21,587 bases of DNA from a virus. The notes under the pieces are model-generated. The model was not told where the DNA came from, made no database searches, and saw nothing but the letters and a program-made list of their open reading frames with translations. The DNA is taken from positions 1-21,587 of the IMG/VR virus record IMGVR_UViG_3300025732_000312; one strand, written 5' to 3'. Shown one piece after another: positions 14,353 to 21,587 of the stretch. How positions within the stretch are numbered: the stretch's first letter is position 1; every line of letters begins with the position of its first letter. The position numbers and the translations under genes were made by a program.

Positions 14353-15834
14353 ATGGCATTTACACCAGAAGAACAGCAAATAATAAACTGGAGTAGACAG
14401 AATGGTAAGACAGTCCAAGAAATGAAGGACGCAATCTTTCGGTATAGAACTACCGGCTCTCCTGCTGCACCGCAGAGTGAGAAACAGGGGTCAACAGTAG
14501 GACAAGATGTAGCTATTGGAGTGGCAAAGGGCGCGGGAGAAACGGCTAAATTCCTTGGTGGCACAGCAGCTCGCGCAGCCGCACAAGCTTCAGGCTTTAA
14601 TGTTATTCCTGGCGTGCGCGAATCTGTAGATACATCTGTTGGCAAAGTGCAGGATGCAATAGGACTTTCTGATAAGAATCTTGAAGCAACAAACACCGCA
14701 CAAAAAGTCGGAAAGGGCATCGAGGTTGCGGCAGAATTAGCCTCGCCACTCATTGTTGGAAAACTCGCTGGAGTCGCAGAACAAGGCGCAAAAGTACTTG
14801 AATCTAAGTTACCAAAGCCAGGGAAGGTGACGCAATTTGTTAAAGATGCACGGCTCGCACTTTCAGACATTGACCCGCAGGTGGAGACTGTATTACAGCG
14901 CAGCACCTTCGATGAGGTTAATAAGTATTTTCAACAGGCCAAAAATGCAAAAGCAGACCCTACAAAATACACCCCACTAGAATTGGCTGGACAAAAAGCC
15001 GAGGATGCCTTTGATGAGATAAACAAAGCTCGTAAGGCTGCTGTGCAAGGAAAGAAGAAGATATTGGATACCGTGGCAACACAGCGCGTTTCTGGGAATA
15101 CCATAAATGATGTAATGTCCACGGGTATTCAGAGGATTAGCGAGAAGTTTGGGGCAAAAATATCGGCCAAAGGTGAAGTTTCTCAGGCCAAGGGTCGCAC
15201 CCTTCAGTTGGACGATAAAGATACTAAGCTCATCGGAGATTATTTCTCACGCCTTAATTCTTTGGGTATCTCCCCTTCCGTTAAGCAAGTGGATGATTTC
15301 GTTGATTGGGCGCAGTCGCAGCTGTATAAGCAGAGCAAAACAGTAAGTAAGTATGAAGTTGCGTCTGAACCAGTCGTAAGAGAATTACAGAGTGTAACTG
15401 GCGACCTGAATTCAAGGCTCAAAGGAGCTGTGGGTAATGGCTATGGTGAAGTCAACGCCCGTATATCAAAACTCATAGAGCTTCAAGATGAACTTTCAAG
15501 CGCACTTGGCGCAGACGCAAGAAAGGGCGGTGGCCTAATGAAGCGTCTTTTTAGCCCTACTGGTGGGAATGTGCGAAAAGTGTTTGAGGAAATCCAAAAA
15601 GAAACGGGTATTGACCTCAGTAAAGAGGCCACACTTGCTAAGTTTGCAATGGAGGGCGTCGGTGATGTACGACAGCAATCACTTCTAAAGCAACTCGATG
15701 TTTTGAGTAAGGACGCAGGAGAACTCGACCTCACAAAGCCGATGTCAATAATCCGATTTATAAGAGAGCGCGCCGACTTAGACGCGCAGGAATTGGCTAA
15801 CGAGATAGTCCGTCGCGCTTCTTCATCCCAATGA
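14353..15834 (+). CDS. Second internal virion/ejection protein candidate, 493 aa
   Basis: Starts 2 bases after the previous stop in the AAATATG context. The N-terminus (EEQQIINWSRQNGKTVQEMK) looks like a small helical binding module. Next come Gly/Ala-rich, moderately hydrophobic segments (VAIGVAKGAGETAKFLGGTA; AAELASPLIVGKLAGVAEQG) that could insert in membranes, and then a long charged helical domain to the end (LQSVTGDLNSRLKGAVGNGY; KPMSIIRFIRERADLDAQEL). No enzyme motif is seen. Paired with the gene before it, this suggests a two-protein ejection set that forms a conduit through the cell envelope. This is inference from composition and order. Confidence 0.65.
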   Translation: MAFTPEEQQIINWSRQNGKTVQEMKDAIFRYRTTGSPAAPQSEKQGSTVGQDVAIGVAKGAGETAKFLGGTAARAAAQASGFNVIPGVRESVDTSVGKVQDAIGLSDKNLEATNTAQKVGKGIEVAAELASPLIVGKLAGVAEQGAKVLESKLPKPGKVTQFVKDARLALSDIDPQVETVLQRSTFDEVNKYFQQAKNAKADPTKYTPLELAGQKAEDAFDEINKARKAAVQGKKKILDTVATQRVSGNTINDVMSTGIQRISEKFGAKISAKGEVSQAKGRTLQLDDKDTKLIGDYFSRLNSLGISPSVKQVDDFVDWAQSQLYKQSKTVSKYEVASEPVVRELQSVTGDLNSRLKGAVGNGYGEVNARISKLIELQDELSSALGADARKGGGLMKRLFSPTGGNVRKVFEEIQKETGIDLSKEATLAKFAMEGVGDVRQQSLLKQLDVLSKDAGELDLTKPMSIIRFIRERADLDAQELANEIVRRASSSQ

Positions 15835-15929
15835 GTTTATGGCCACTCCTTTTCAACTTCCCACGAAACTCGATAATACCAACCAAGAAGAAAATGCCTA
15901 AGAGAATCGCCAACATCCAAAAACCATAG
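15831..15929 (+). CDS. Possible 32-aa basic microprotein (uncertain)
   Basis: An ATGA overlap with the previous stop opens a frame MSLWPLLFNFPRNSIIPTKK followed by KMPKRIANIQKP, ending at a TAG just before the ATG at 15933. It has a hydrophobic start and basic end. The ATGA link is the only support. A competing 20-residue frame starts at 15839 (MATPFQLPTKLDNTNQEENA, ending 15901), and the minus strand also encodes a membrane-like peptide here. At most one is likely real. Confidence 0.3.
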   Translation: MSLWPLLFNFPRNSIIPTKKKMPKRIANIQKP

Positions 15930-15932
15930 CAT

Positions 15933-16649
15933 ATGCCACAGGAAAACGAAACACAGCAGAATTTCAAATCCCTCATGCGTCTTTTGGATACTAAGAATAC
16001 CGCAGACAAGCTGTTGGAGGCTTTTGGCGCTATAGTAAAAGCTCTCACCTCCCTTAAATCAGAAACTATCCAAGAACAGGAGACTCTAAAGCAGAGTGTA
16101 AAAGATGCGTTAGCGACCCTCGAACTCGCTATAGCATCCATTAAAAATGGCATAGATGGGAAAGACGGTGCGCCTGGTAAAGATGGGCGTGACGGTATTG
16201 ACGGTGCTCAAGGTCCGAAGGGCGAAGACGGAAAGGATGGCAAAGATGGGCAGAATGGAAAAGACGCGCCGTTTGATACTGCGGAAGATGTAAGAAACAA
16301 ATTAGAACTCTTGCAAGGAAATGAGCGTCTTGATAAGTCGGCCATTAAAGGACTCGATGAGGAATTTCAGAGAGTGGCCGCTACTCGTGGTCAAGGTGGC
16401 GGTATATCGCAAATTGCACTTCAAATGGCGATGGCGAAACTCATCAAACATGAAGTCCACGCTACGACATCAGCAACGACCACAATCACGTTATCTGACC
16501 GTGTGGCGCACAATACAGTAATCTGGGCCTACTATAACGGCCAGCTCATGTCGCTCGGACAGCAATACACCGTATCAGGGAATACAGTCACCCCCGCATT
16601 TACTCTTGATAATGACTCTGAATGGGAGTTTACTTTCTTTAGAGGCTGA
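15933..16649 (+). CDS. Collagen-like tail fibre protein, 238 aa
   Basis: Three parts are visible. (1) A helical/coiled-coil N-terminus, residues about 1-70 (NFKSLMRLLDTKNTADKLLE; VKDALATLELAIASI). (2) A perfect collagen-like run of 13 Gly-X-Y triplets, residues 73-111 (16149-16265), rich in GKD. It lacks the proline content of animal collagen and relies on Lys-Asp pairs, as bacterial and phage collagens do. (3) A C-terminal beta domain (LSDRVAHNTVIWAYYNGQLM, then VSGNTVTPAFTLDNDSEWEF) of the kind that caps phage fibres. Such proteins form trimers. It lies directly before the giant repeat fibre, and both are likely host-contact parts. Confidence 0.85.
   Translation: MPQENETQQNFKSLMRLLDTKNTADKLLEAFGAIVKALTSLKSETIQEQETLKQSVKDALATLELAIASIKNGIDGKDGAPGKDGRDGIDGAQGPKGEDGKDGKDGQNGKDAPFDTAEDVRNKLELLQGNERLDKSAIKGLDEEFQRVAATRGQGGGISQIALQMAMAKLIKHEVHATTSATTTITLSDRVAHNTVIWAYYNGQLMSLGQQYTVSGNTVTPAFTLDNDSEWEFTFFRG
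16149..16265 (+). repeat. Collagen-like coding repeat, 13 GXY triplets
   Basis: Thirteen consecutive Gly-X-Y codon triplets with no interruption, dominated by GKD and GID. The reading GIDGKDGAPGKDGRDGID starts the run and GKDGKDGQNGKD ends it. This predicts a triple helix in the fibre shaft. Confidence 0.9.
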
Positions 16650-16652
16650 CGT

Positions 16653-19600
16653 ATGCAATATCTCTCAACAGGAATAGCGGCACTCATGATGGGGATTATG
16701 GGCTTCTTTGGCTTTCAAAGTGCCACACAGTTTGGTGCTGGCCCGTCCGTTCTCAAAGTGCAGCAGGGAGGCACTGGCGCATCCACATTTACTGTTGGAG
16801 ATTGTCTTGTCGGTAACGGAACAAGCCCCATAACAACTCAGCCATGTTCAGCGGGTGGCGGTGAAGCCAATACAGGTGGCTCACTCGGTACTGGTCTTAA
16901 TATTTATGACAGTAAATCGGGCGTGCAGTTGCGCTTCAACACACTCGCGGCAGGTTCAAATATCACACTGTCTACAACGACAAACGACAACACCATCGTC
17001 ATTGCTTCTACTGCGTCAGGGGGTACAGGTTTCTCAACTACCTCTGCCGACTACTACCGTTCCGTCACTGGCCGCGTCGCAACCTCGGCAGCAGAAACAG
17101 CAGGGCAGCTACCTTACTGGACTAGCTCTAATGCCAATCCTGCAACACTTGGGGGCATAGCTACTGGCACTGTGTCCTCATCAGGCGGCATCACGACAAC
17201 CGCATCTCGCTACGTTCTCAACGGCGCACTCGCTATCTCGTGTGATGTTGCGTCGGGTTCCATTCCAGGGTGTCTCTCCGCGGCAGATTGGACTACATTT
17301 AATAATAAGGCGTCGTTTGGCTATCCATTCCCCTCGAACGCCACAACCTCAGTTCTCACATTCAGCACTGGAACAATTCAGGCAAGTTCAACTGTCGGCA
17401 ATCTCACCGCGACATCCACATTCGCACTTCCAGTATCAGGATTGCTCAAAGGCAATGGCGTTAGTAGCGCAGTCACCGCAGGAGCAAACGGCACCGACTT
17501 TACTCTTATATCTGCACAAACCTGTTCCGCAGGGCAGCATGTCTCGGCTATTTCTGCATCAGGCGCAGTCACCTGTTCAGCGGATACAGACCTGTTTGCC
17601 TACCCATTCCCGAATAACGCAACGTCCACAGCACTCACATTCAATGGCGGTCTTACCTCAGCGACTTCAACGAGCGGCACACTCAACGCTGGCTCGATAA
17701 CGGCCACATCTTCCTATAGAGGCGCAGGACTGACGGCTGACTGCGACACGGCTGCAACATCAAAACTCTTGTGGGACATAACGACAGGGCAATTCTCTTG
17801 CGGCACGGACCAAACTGGTGCTGGTGGTGGAGCGTACCCATTCACACCAACCACGAACCTTGGTGTACTCACTCAGGCCACGACAGGCATCCCGTTCTTC
17901 CAAAATGGGTTTCAGGCTTCGTCTACTTCATACCTCACGAACGCATCATCAAGCATCCTTACATCGAAGGACATTTATTCAGCACGCATCAGGCCGAACG
18001 TACCTGGCTCCAGTCTCTTTCTGACAGACACGAGCTTCAATAATTACGTCGAACTTGGTGACACATACATAAGCGTCTACAGTAGCAACAGCCTCGTATT
18101 TAACTCGGACGGAACGATGACATGGAGCGCATCAGGGGCAGACTATAAGTTCCAAGGAAGTCCTGCCGTTTACGGTATTGAGGATTATTCCAATCTTACA
18201 ACGGTTGACCGCACATTTTCTCACCCTGACTGGTCTGGTGAATACGTCATCTCAACTTCAACGACTCAGGTATCGAGCATCACAGCTACCAGTACATCCG
18301 CATCATCAACCTTCCAAGCGGGAGCTTATTTCGGCGGTTCCGTTCGGACCAACATTCTCGGATGTAATACCACACAGAAGATAGCGACGAACGGAAGCGG
18401 GTATTTGTTCTGTGACACGGACGCTACGGGCGGCGGCTCTGCATCCTCAACCCTTCTTACTGACTTCAACACATGGGATGGTCAGCAGCGTTTCAGGGCA
18501 GACCTTCGCTTCCCTTCGGGACTCGGGACGTTCTTTTTCACTAGCACTGACGATTCAACGATTTACGCAGGACTCTATGGTTACAACACAAATCAGATGG
18601 CGATACAGGGTGCCAACGGATTTAGCGCCATCCTCGACCTTTCTCTCATCACTCAAGACAAAATTATATTCGTCCCAGACCTCCCTGGTACGCTCTGCAT
18701 AAAGGACGGAAACTGCGCCGCAACGACGACCAGCAACACCTGGGCCGGAACGCAGACATTCGATAACCTTATTGTTACAGGAACCTGTACGGGGTGTGGA
18801 ACAGGTACTTCACTAGATTACACAGCGTGGGGAGGCTCTATTGCATCAACTTATGGCACGACCACCATCGCCTCGACGACTCCCGCTTGGTTTAAGATGG
18901 GAGTTTATGCTTCGAGTACATCGCAACTCAAATATGCCTCATCAACTGCGTTGACTGTAAGTGGTAAAATCTTCACCCCAAACATTGCTACAGTAGACCA
19001 AGATTCACCCGCGACAATCACTGTAAAAGGGGGCGACACAACTCTTTCAGGGGGGACAGGCGCAATAGCAATTCTCCAGGCTGGTGCAGGACTGGATAGT
19101 GGCGCTGGTGGAATAGCAGAAATCAAGGGCGGCAACGGAGGTGAAACTGGTAATGGAGGTGGAATTGACCTTGATGGCGGTTTCGGTGGCGGTTTGGGCG
19201 GTAATGGTGGTCCCATAAATCTATACGCAGGGGACGCATCAGATGGAAATTCAACTGGAGGGGATATTACATTCAACACAGGAGCGGGGGCAGGAACAGG
19301 GATAAACGGACGATACATATTCAATGCAGCAGACGCTCCATTTGATGCGTACTTCTACTTCAACCAACTTGTTACTGCGGTTCGCAGTTACTTCTATCCG
19401 AATGTTTCTGGTACAGTAGCCGTCGGCGTCGCGACAACTTCTTCTGGGGTAGCCTATTGGGGAACTGACAGCGGACTATACTCTGGCGCTACAACAACCC
19501 TCGTCGCCGGAACAAATATCTCCTTCTCTGCGACTCCCGTTATTCTTGGTTCTTCACCCATTACCATAAGCGCATCTGGTGGTGGCTCATCGTTTGGCCA

Positions 19601-21179
19601 AGCCTTCGAGCTAAACTCAAACGGCCTTCTCGCCCCGACGACCACGAAAAGTATCGCAATCAACGGAAGCGCGACTTCGACATTTGCCGCTGGCGTAGAA
19701 GCACCTGGCATCGGAACACCGTGGTTCTCAGCCACATCTACAACTGCGACAAGCACTGTCGCCTTCGGCCTCAATGTCGGTCAGCTAAATCAAACGGGAA
19801 CAGCCACAAGTACATTCGCGCGAGGCATCACGCTTGCAAACGGATGTTTTGCTATCGGCGTCAACTGTCTACAGACCATCTATTCCATCGGCACAGGTCT
19901 TTCCCTTTCCGGTGGCGCACTCACAAATACTGGCATCATCTCGGCATCGTGCTCTGGCGGTACGGTCTGCTCAGGCACAAACCCGCTCTCAATAAGCAGC
20001 TTCTCGTATCCGTGGACCAACACCACATACGGAACCTCTCTCGCCGCCGCGACAACCACCACAATTAAATTCGCTGATGCCACTATCGCTTCGTCTACTA
20101 TAGGAAATCTACAGTCGGGTGCGCTCACGGCAACCTCGTCCTTCGCTCTCCCTGTCTCCGGCGTGCTCAAGGGCAATGGTGTGACAAGCGCAGTCACCGC
20201 TGCTGCCAACGGCACAGACTTCACCCTCATATCTGCAACGACATGCGGTGGCACTGATAAGGTTTCAGCCATCTCCGCTTCAGGAGCCGTAACATGCTCC
20301 GCAGACCAGACGGGTGGCGGCTCGTCATTCGGCCAAGCGTGGGAAATCAACACCAACGGCTTGCTCGCGCCTACTACGACCAAGAGTATCGCCGTCACCG
20401 GAACCGCAACGTCAACATTCTCGAAAGGCGTTGAGGCTTCTGCAATAGGAACACCCGTTCTCTATGCGACCTCTACTTCTGCCACATCTTCCTTCGCGTG
20501 GGGCGTTCATGTCAACGCGCTCAACATCATAGGAACCGCCACCACTACATCGAATTGGGGTATCACGATTGCCAACGGCTGCTACGCCCTCAACAACACA
20601 TGCAACCTGAACATCACATCAGTAGGAACGGGGCTGACATTCACATCTGGGGCGCTGTCGTTGAACCAAGCCGCAAACCTCACCTGGACAGGCTCACATG
20701 ACTTCGGTGGCGCATCAGCCTTAGAGGTTCCGAACGGCACGAGCTTCACTTTCTCAGCGACAGGCCAAGTCTACTATGACACCACGGACAACCAATGGCA
20801 GATTGGTACTACATCAGCCAACAGTCCCCGCGCCGTTCCTACAATCACCAGGCTGTGGAGCGGAACTGTTGCATCTTCTTCGGTGGACTTCGTATCGGGT
20901 GGACGTATCCCGCTCTACCCTCATAGGGATGGTGTGGTCATAACTGAAATCAACTGTGTCGTGGATGGGGGAACTTCCAAGGCCATCAACATCGACACCC
21001 TCGCAGGAGGCTCCAACACTGACGGCCTCACTTGTGCCACAACCAACACCTCAGACACGTCAATGTCTGCAAACTACAACATTACAGCAGGAACACCGAT
21101 GGCACTTGAGTTTGGAGCCACGACTGGTTCTGTAGACTACGTTACATTCGCTGTCTGGGGCTACATACAGCCAGAATAG
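16653..21179 (+). CDS. Giant exported repeat fibre with paired cysteines, 1508 aa
   Basis: The N-terminus MQYLSTGIAALMMGIMGFFG is a hydrophobic signal or anchor, followed by the phage-fibre motif VQQGGTGAST and VGNGTSPITT. The body is Thr/Ser/Gly-rich, with many 'TATSTF' units. Near-identical blocks: LPVSGxLKGNGVxSAVTA...ISASGAVTCSAD at residues ~250-312 and ~1150-1218, and SSFGQAxExNxNGLLAPTTT...NGCxAxxxxC at ~976-1072 and ~1221-1317. A Gly-rich beta-helix-like block spans ~790-889 (KGGNGGETGNGGGIDLDGG). It has 24 cysteines, falling into 12 neighbouring pairs. The last ~150 residues (YYDTTDNQWQIGTTSANSPR, TRLWSGTVASSSVDFVSGGR) form a distinct tip domain. Most likely the receptor-binding or adhesin fibre. 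The export signal is odd for a tail fibre; a host-derived adhesin is the alternative. Confidence 0.8.
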   Translation: MQYLSTGIAALMMGIMGFFGFQSATQFGAGPSVLKVQQGGTGASTFTVGDCLVGNGTSPITTQPCSAGGGEANTGGSLGTGLNIYDSKSGVQLRFNTLAAGSNITLSTTTNDNTIVIASTASGGTGFSTTSADYYRSVTGRVATSAAETAGQLPYWTSSNANPATLGGIATGTVSSSGGITTTASRYVLNGALAISCDVASGSIPGCLSAADWTTFNNKASFGYPFPSNATTSVLTFSTGTIQASSTVGNLTATSTFALPVSGLLKGNGVSSAVTAGANGTDFTLISAQTCSAGQHVSAISASGAVTCSADTDLFAYPFPNNATSTALTFNGGLTSATSTSGTLNAGSITATSSYRGAGLTADCDTAATSKLLWDITTGQFSCGTDQTGAGGGAYPFTPTTNLGVLTQATTGIPFFQNGFQASSTSYLTNASSSILTSKDIYSARIRPNVPGSSLFLTDTSFNNYVELGDTYISVYSSNSLVFNSDGTMTWSASGADYKFQGSPAVYGIEDYSNLTTVDRTFSHPDWSGEYVISTSTTQVSSITATSTSASSTFQAGAYFGGSVRTNILGCNTTQKIATNGSGYLFCDTDATGGGSASSTLLTDFNTWDGQQRFRADLRFPSGLGTFFFTSTDDSTIYAGLYGYNTNQMAIQGANGFSAILDLSLITQDKIIFVPDLPGTLCIKDGNCAATTTSNTWAGTQTFDNLIVTGTCTGCGTGTSLDYTAWGGSIASTYGTTTIASTTPAWFKMGVYASSTSQLKYASSTALTVSGKIFTPNIATVDQDSPATITVKGGDTTLSGGTGAIAILQAGAGLDSGAGGIAEIKGGNGGETGNGGGIDLDGGFGGGLGGNGGPINLYAGDASDGNSTGGDITFNTGAGAGTGINGRYIFNAADAPFDAYFYFNQLVTAVRSYFYPNVSGTVAVGVATTSSGVAYWGTDSGLYSGATTTLVAGTNISFSATPVILGSSPITISASGGGSSFGQAFELNSNGLLAPTTTKSIAINGSATSTFAAGVEAPGIGTPWFSATSTTATSTVAFGLNVGQLNQTGTATSTFARGITLANGCFAIGVNCLQTIYSIGTGLSLSGGALTNTGIISASCSGGTVCSGTNPLSISSFSYPWTNTTYGTSLAAATTTTIKFADATIASSTIGNLQSGALTATSSFALPVSGVLKGNGVTSAVTAAANGTDFTLISATTCGGTDKVSAISASGAVTCSADQTGGGSSFGQAWEINTNGLLAPTTTKSIAVTGTATSTFSKGVEASAIGTPVLYATSTSATSSFAWGVHVNALNIIGTATTTSNWGITIANGCYALNNTCNLNITSVGTGLTFTSGALSLNQAANLTWTGSHDFGGASALEVPNGTSFTFSATGQVYYDTTDNQWQIGTTSANSPRAVPTITRLWSGTVASSSVDFVSGGRIPLYPHRDGVVITEINCVVDGGTSKAINIDTLAGGSNTDGLTCATTNTSDTSMSANYNITAGTPMALEFGATTGSVDYVTFAVWGYIQPE
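17401..17590 (+). repeat. Fibre module A, copy 1
   Basis: Encodes NLTATSTFALPVSGLLKGNG then ISASGAVTCSAD. The same module returns at about 20100-20307 with most residues kept (LKGNGVTSAVTAAANGTDFT). Protein identity appears higher than base identity, so the copies have diverged mainly at silent sites. Confidence 0.75.
19578..19869 (+). repeat. Fibre module B, copy 1
   Basis: Encodes GGGSSFGQAFELNSNGLLAP through ITLANGCFAIGVNC. It is repeated at 20313-20603 with the same order of sub-motifs (SSFGQA, NGLLAPTTTKSIA, GTATSTF or SATSTF, GIGTP or AIGTP, ANGC). Confidence 0.8.
20100..20307 (+). repeat. Fibre module A, copy 2
   Basis: Second copy of the LPVSG...GAVTCSAD module first seen at 17401-17590. 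Here it directly precedes module B copy 2, so the A-B order occurs once as a unit in the C-terminal part. Confidence 0.75.
20313..20603 (+). repeat. Fibre module B, copy 2
   Basis: Second copy of the SSFGQA...NGCxAxxxxC module first seen at 19578-19869; residue differences cluster in the middle (SKGVEASAIGTPVLYATSTS versus AAGVEAPGIGTPWFSATSTT). Confidence 0.8.
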
Positions 21180-21182
21180 CCT

Positions 21183-21587
21183 ATGGAGTTAGTACGAAAA
21201 GCAATAGCACTCATCCTCTGCTTCTTTACCGCCTGTCCTGCGCCGCTACCTGATGCACAGCTTTTCGGCTCCACTGGTACATCATCCATCCGTCAGGAAG
21301 TGAATATCACAAACGCCTATTACTACGCTGCGTCAGGCTCCTATGCGACATCCTCTGAAATCGTCGCCATCACGCCAAATAACTATTCAGCCCCCTACTT
21401 CTACTTCGAGGTGGTAGCCTCAACGACAGCAGCCACGAACGCCACAATCTCTCTCGTCAACGCTACTTCAAGTGCAACTGTCGCCTCTGTCACAGTCAAC
21501 GGCACTTCGTATTCACGCTACCGCTCTACAGGGTTTCTCCCCAACGCAAGCACCACTGTCGAATACAAAGTGGAGCTCGGCAATGAG
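21183..21587 (+). CDS. Secreted Thr/Ser-rich protein, N-terminal part (runs off window)
   Basis: The frame opens at an ATG 3 bases after the giant fibre stop, in the TAGCCTATGGA junction also used at 5552, and stays open for 135 codons to the edge. The N-terminus is a textbook signal peptide: MELVRK, a hydrophobic core AIALILCFFTA, then CPAPLPDAQLFG. A lipoprotein cysteine is conceivable (TAC), but the preceding Phe is not a good lipobox, and cleavage near PDA is equally possible. The mature part is Thr/Ser/Ala-rich and beta-like (TSSIRQEVNITNAYYYAASG; NATISLVNATSSATVASVTV). It resembles the fibre in composition, so it may be a partner surface protein. The function is not recognised. Confidence 0.75.
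   Translation, partial: MELVRKAIALILCFFTACPAPLPDAQLFGSTGTSSIRQEVNITNAYYYAASGSYATSSEIVAITPNNYSAPYFYFEVVASTTAATNATISLVNATSSATVASVTVNGTSYSRYRSTGFLPNASTTVEYKVELGNE

Noticed and set aside
14334-14906. 190-codon open frame on the minus strand
   Set aside because: Antisense to a well-supported 493-aa gene, Ser/Cys/Ala-rich shadow composition, no domain and no neighbouring minus-strand genes.
19880-20398. 172-codon minus-strand open frame (and similar Pro/Val-rich ones at 18905-19324 and 19454-19774)
   Set aside because: Antisense shadows of the Thr/Gly-rich repeat fibre; their composition is explained by the complementary codons.
16653-21179. CRISPR array or DNA-level tandem repeat in the fibre gene
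   Set aside because: Repeats are protein modules of uneven length with silent divergence, not short identical repeats with spacers.
21183-21260. Lipoprotein signal in the last gene
   Set aside because: The residue three before the candidate Cys is Phe, a poor lipobox; left as an option, not called.
1-21587. Alternative genetic code (TGA read as an amino acid, as in some CPR groups)
   Set aside because: TGA ends many genes exactly at ATGA or TGATATG junctions, and no gene needs TGA read-through.

Overview
This window looks like the late (virion-building) region of a double-stranded DNA tailed bacteriophage. Every supported gene is on the + strand and the genes are nearly gapless. Anchor proteins are clear: a small and a large terminase subunit, a portal protein, a scaffold-like protein followed by a major capsid protein, a head-tail adaptor, and a run of tail, ejection and fibre proteins. 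I see no long tape-measure gene, sheath or tail-tube gene, so a short-tailed (podovirus-like) particle is the best reading. No integrase, replication, lysis or tRNA gene is visible. The standard code fits, because TGA works as a stop at many ATGA overlaps.

Host: the proteins carry the Thr/Ser-rich 'ATSTF / NGCFAI / TTTST' repeat style I associate with Candidate Phyla Radiation (Patescibacteria, especially Parcubacteria-type) genomes and their phages. None of the 26 assigned starts has a convincing Shine-Dalgarno sequence, and 21 of 26 have a T directly before the ATG. A Patescibacteria phage or prophage is therefore my inference. It rests on protein style and memory, not on a search.

Layout: (1) 2-3136, packaging block: an HNH-like Cys/His protein (cut off at the left edge), a small basic protein, a Cys-rich microprotein, TerS, TerL and three small ORFs linked by ATGA or short overlaps. 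(2) A promoter at about 3156-3182 sits so close to the ATG at 3189 that the transcript may be leaderless. It precedes a zinc-ribbon protein, an AT-hook-like protein, the portal and a small protein (3189-5788). (3) A second promoter region (about 5809-5835) carries the same 15-base upstream motif as the first. It precedes two proteins with N-terminal export or membrane segments that flank a 46-residue charged peptide, then the scaffold-like and major capsid genes (5861-8601). The capsid gene has a hairpin on each side. (4) 8691-12583: adaptor and neck/tail structural proteins. (5) 12596-15834: two large, Ala-rich, partly coiled-coil proteins, likely ejected internal virion proteins. (6) 15933-21587: host-contact proteins, namely a collagen-like fibre, a 1508-residue repeat fibre with an N-terminal export segment and 24 cysteines in 12 consecutive pairs, and the start of another secreted Thr/Ser-rich protein.

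The most interesting observations are the cysteine-paired, exported giant fibre; the export signals on genes inside a virion operon; and the distinctive translation-start and promoter grammar.
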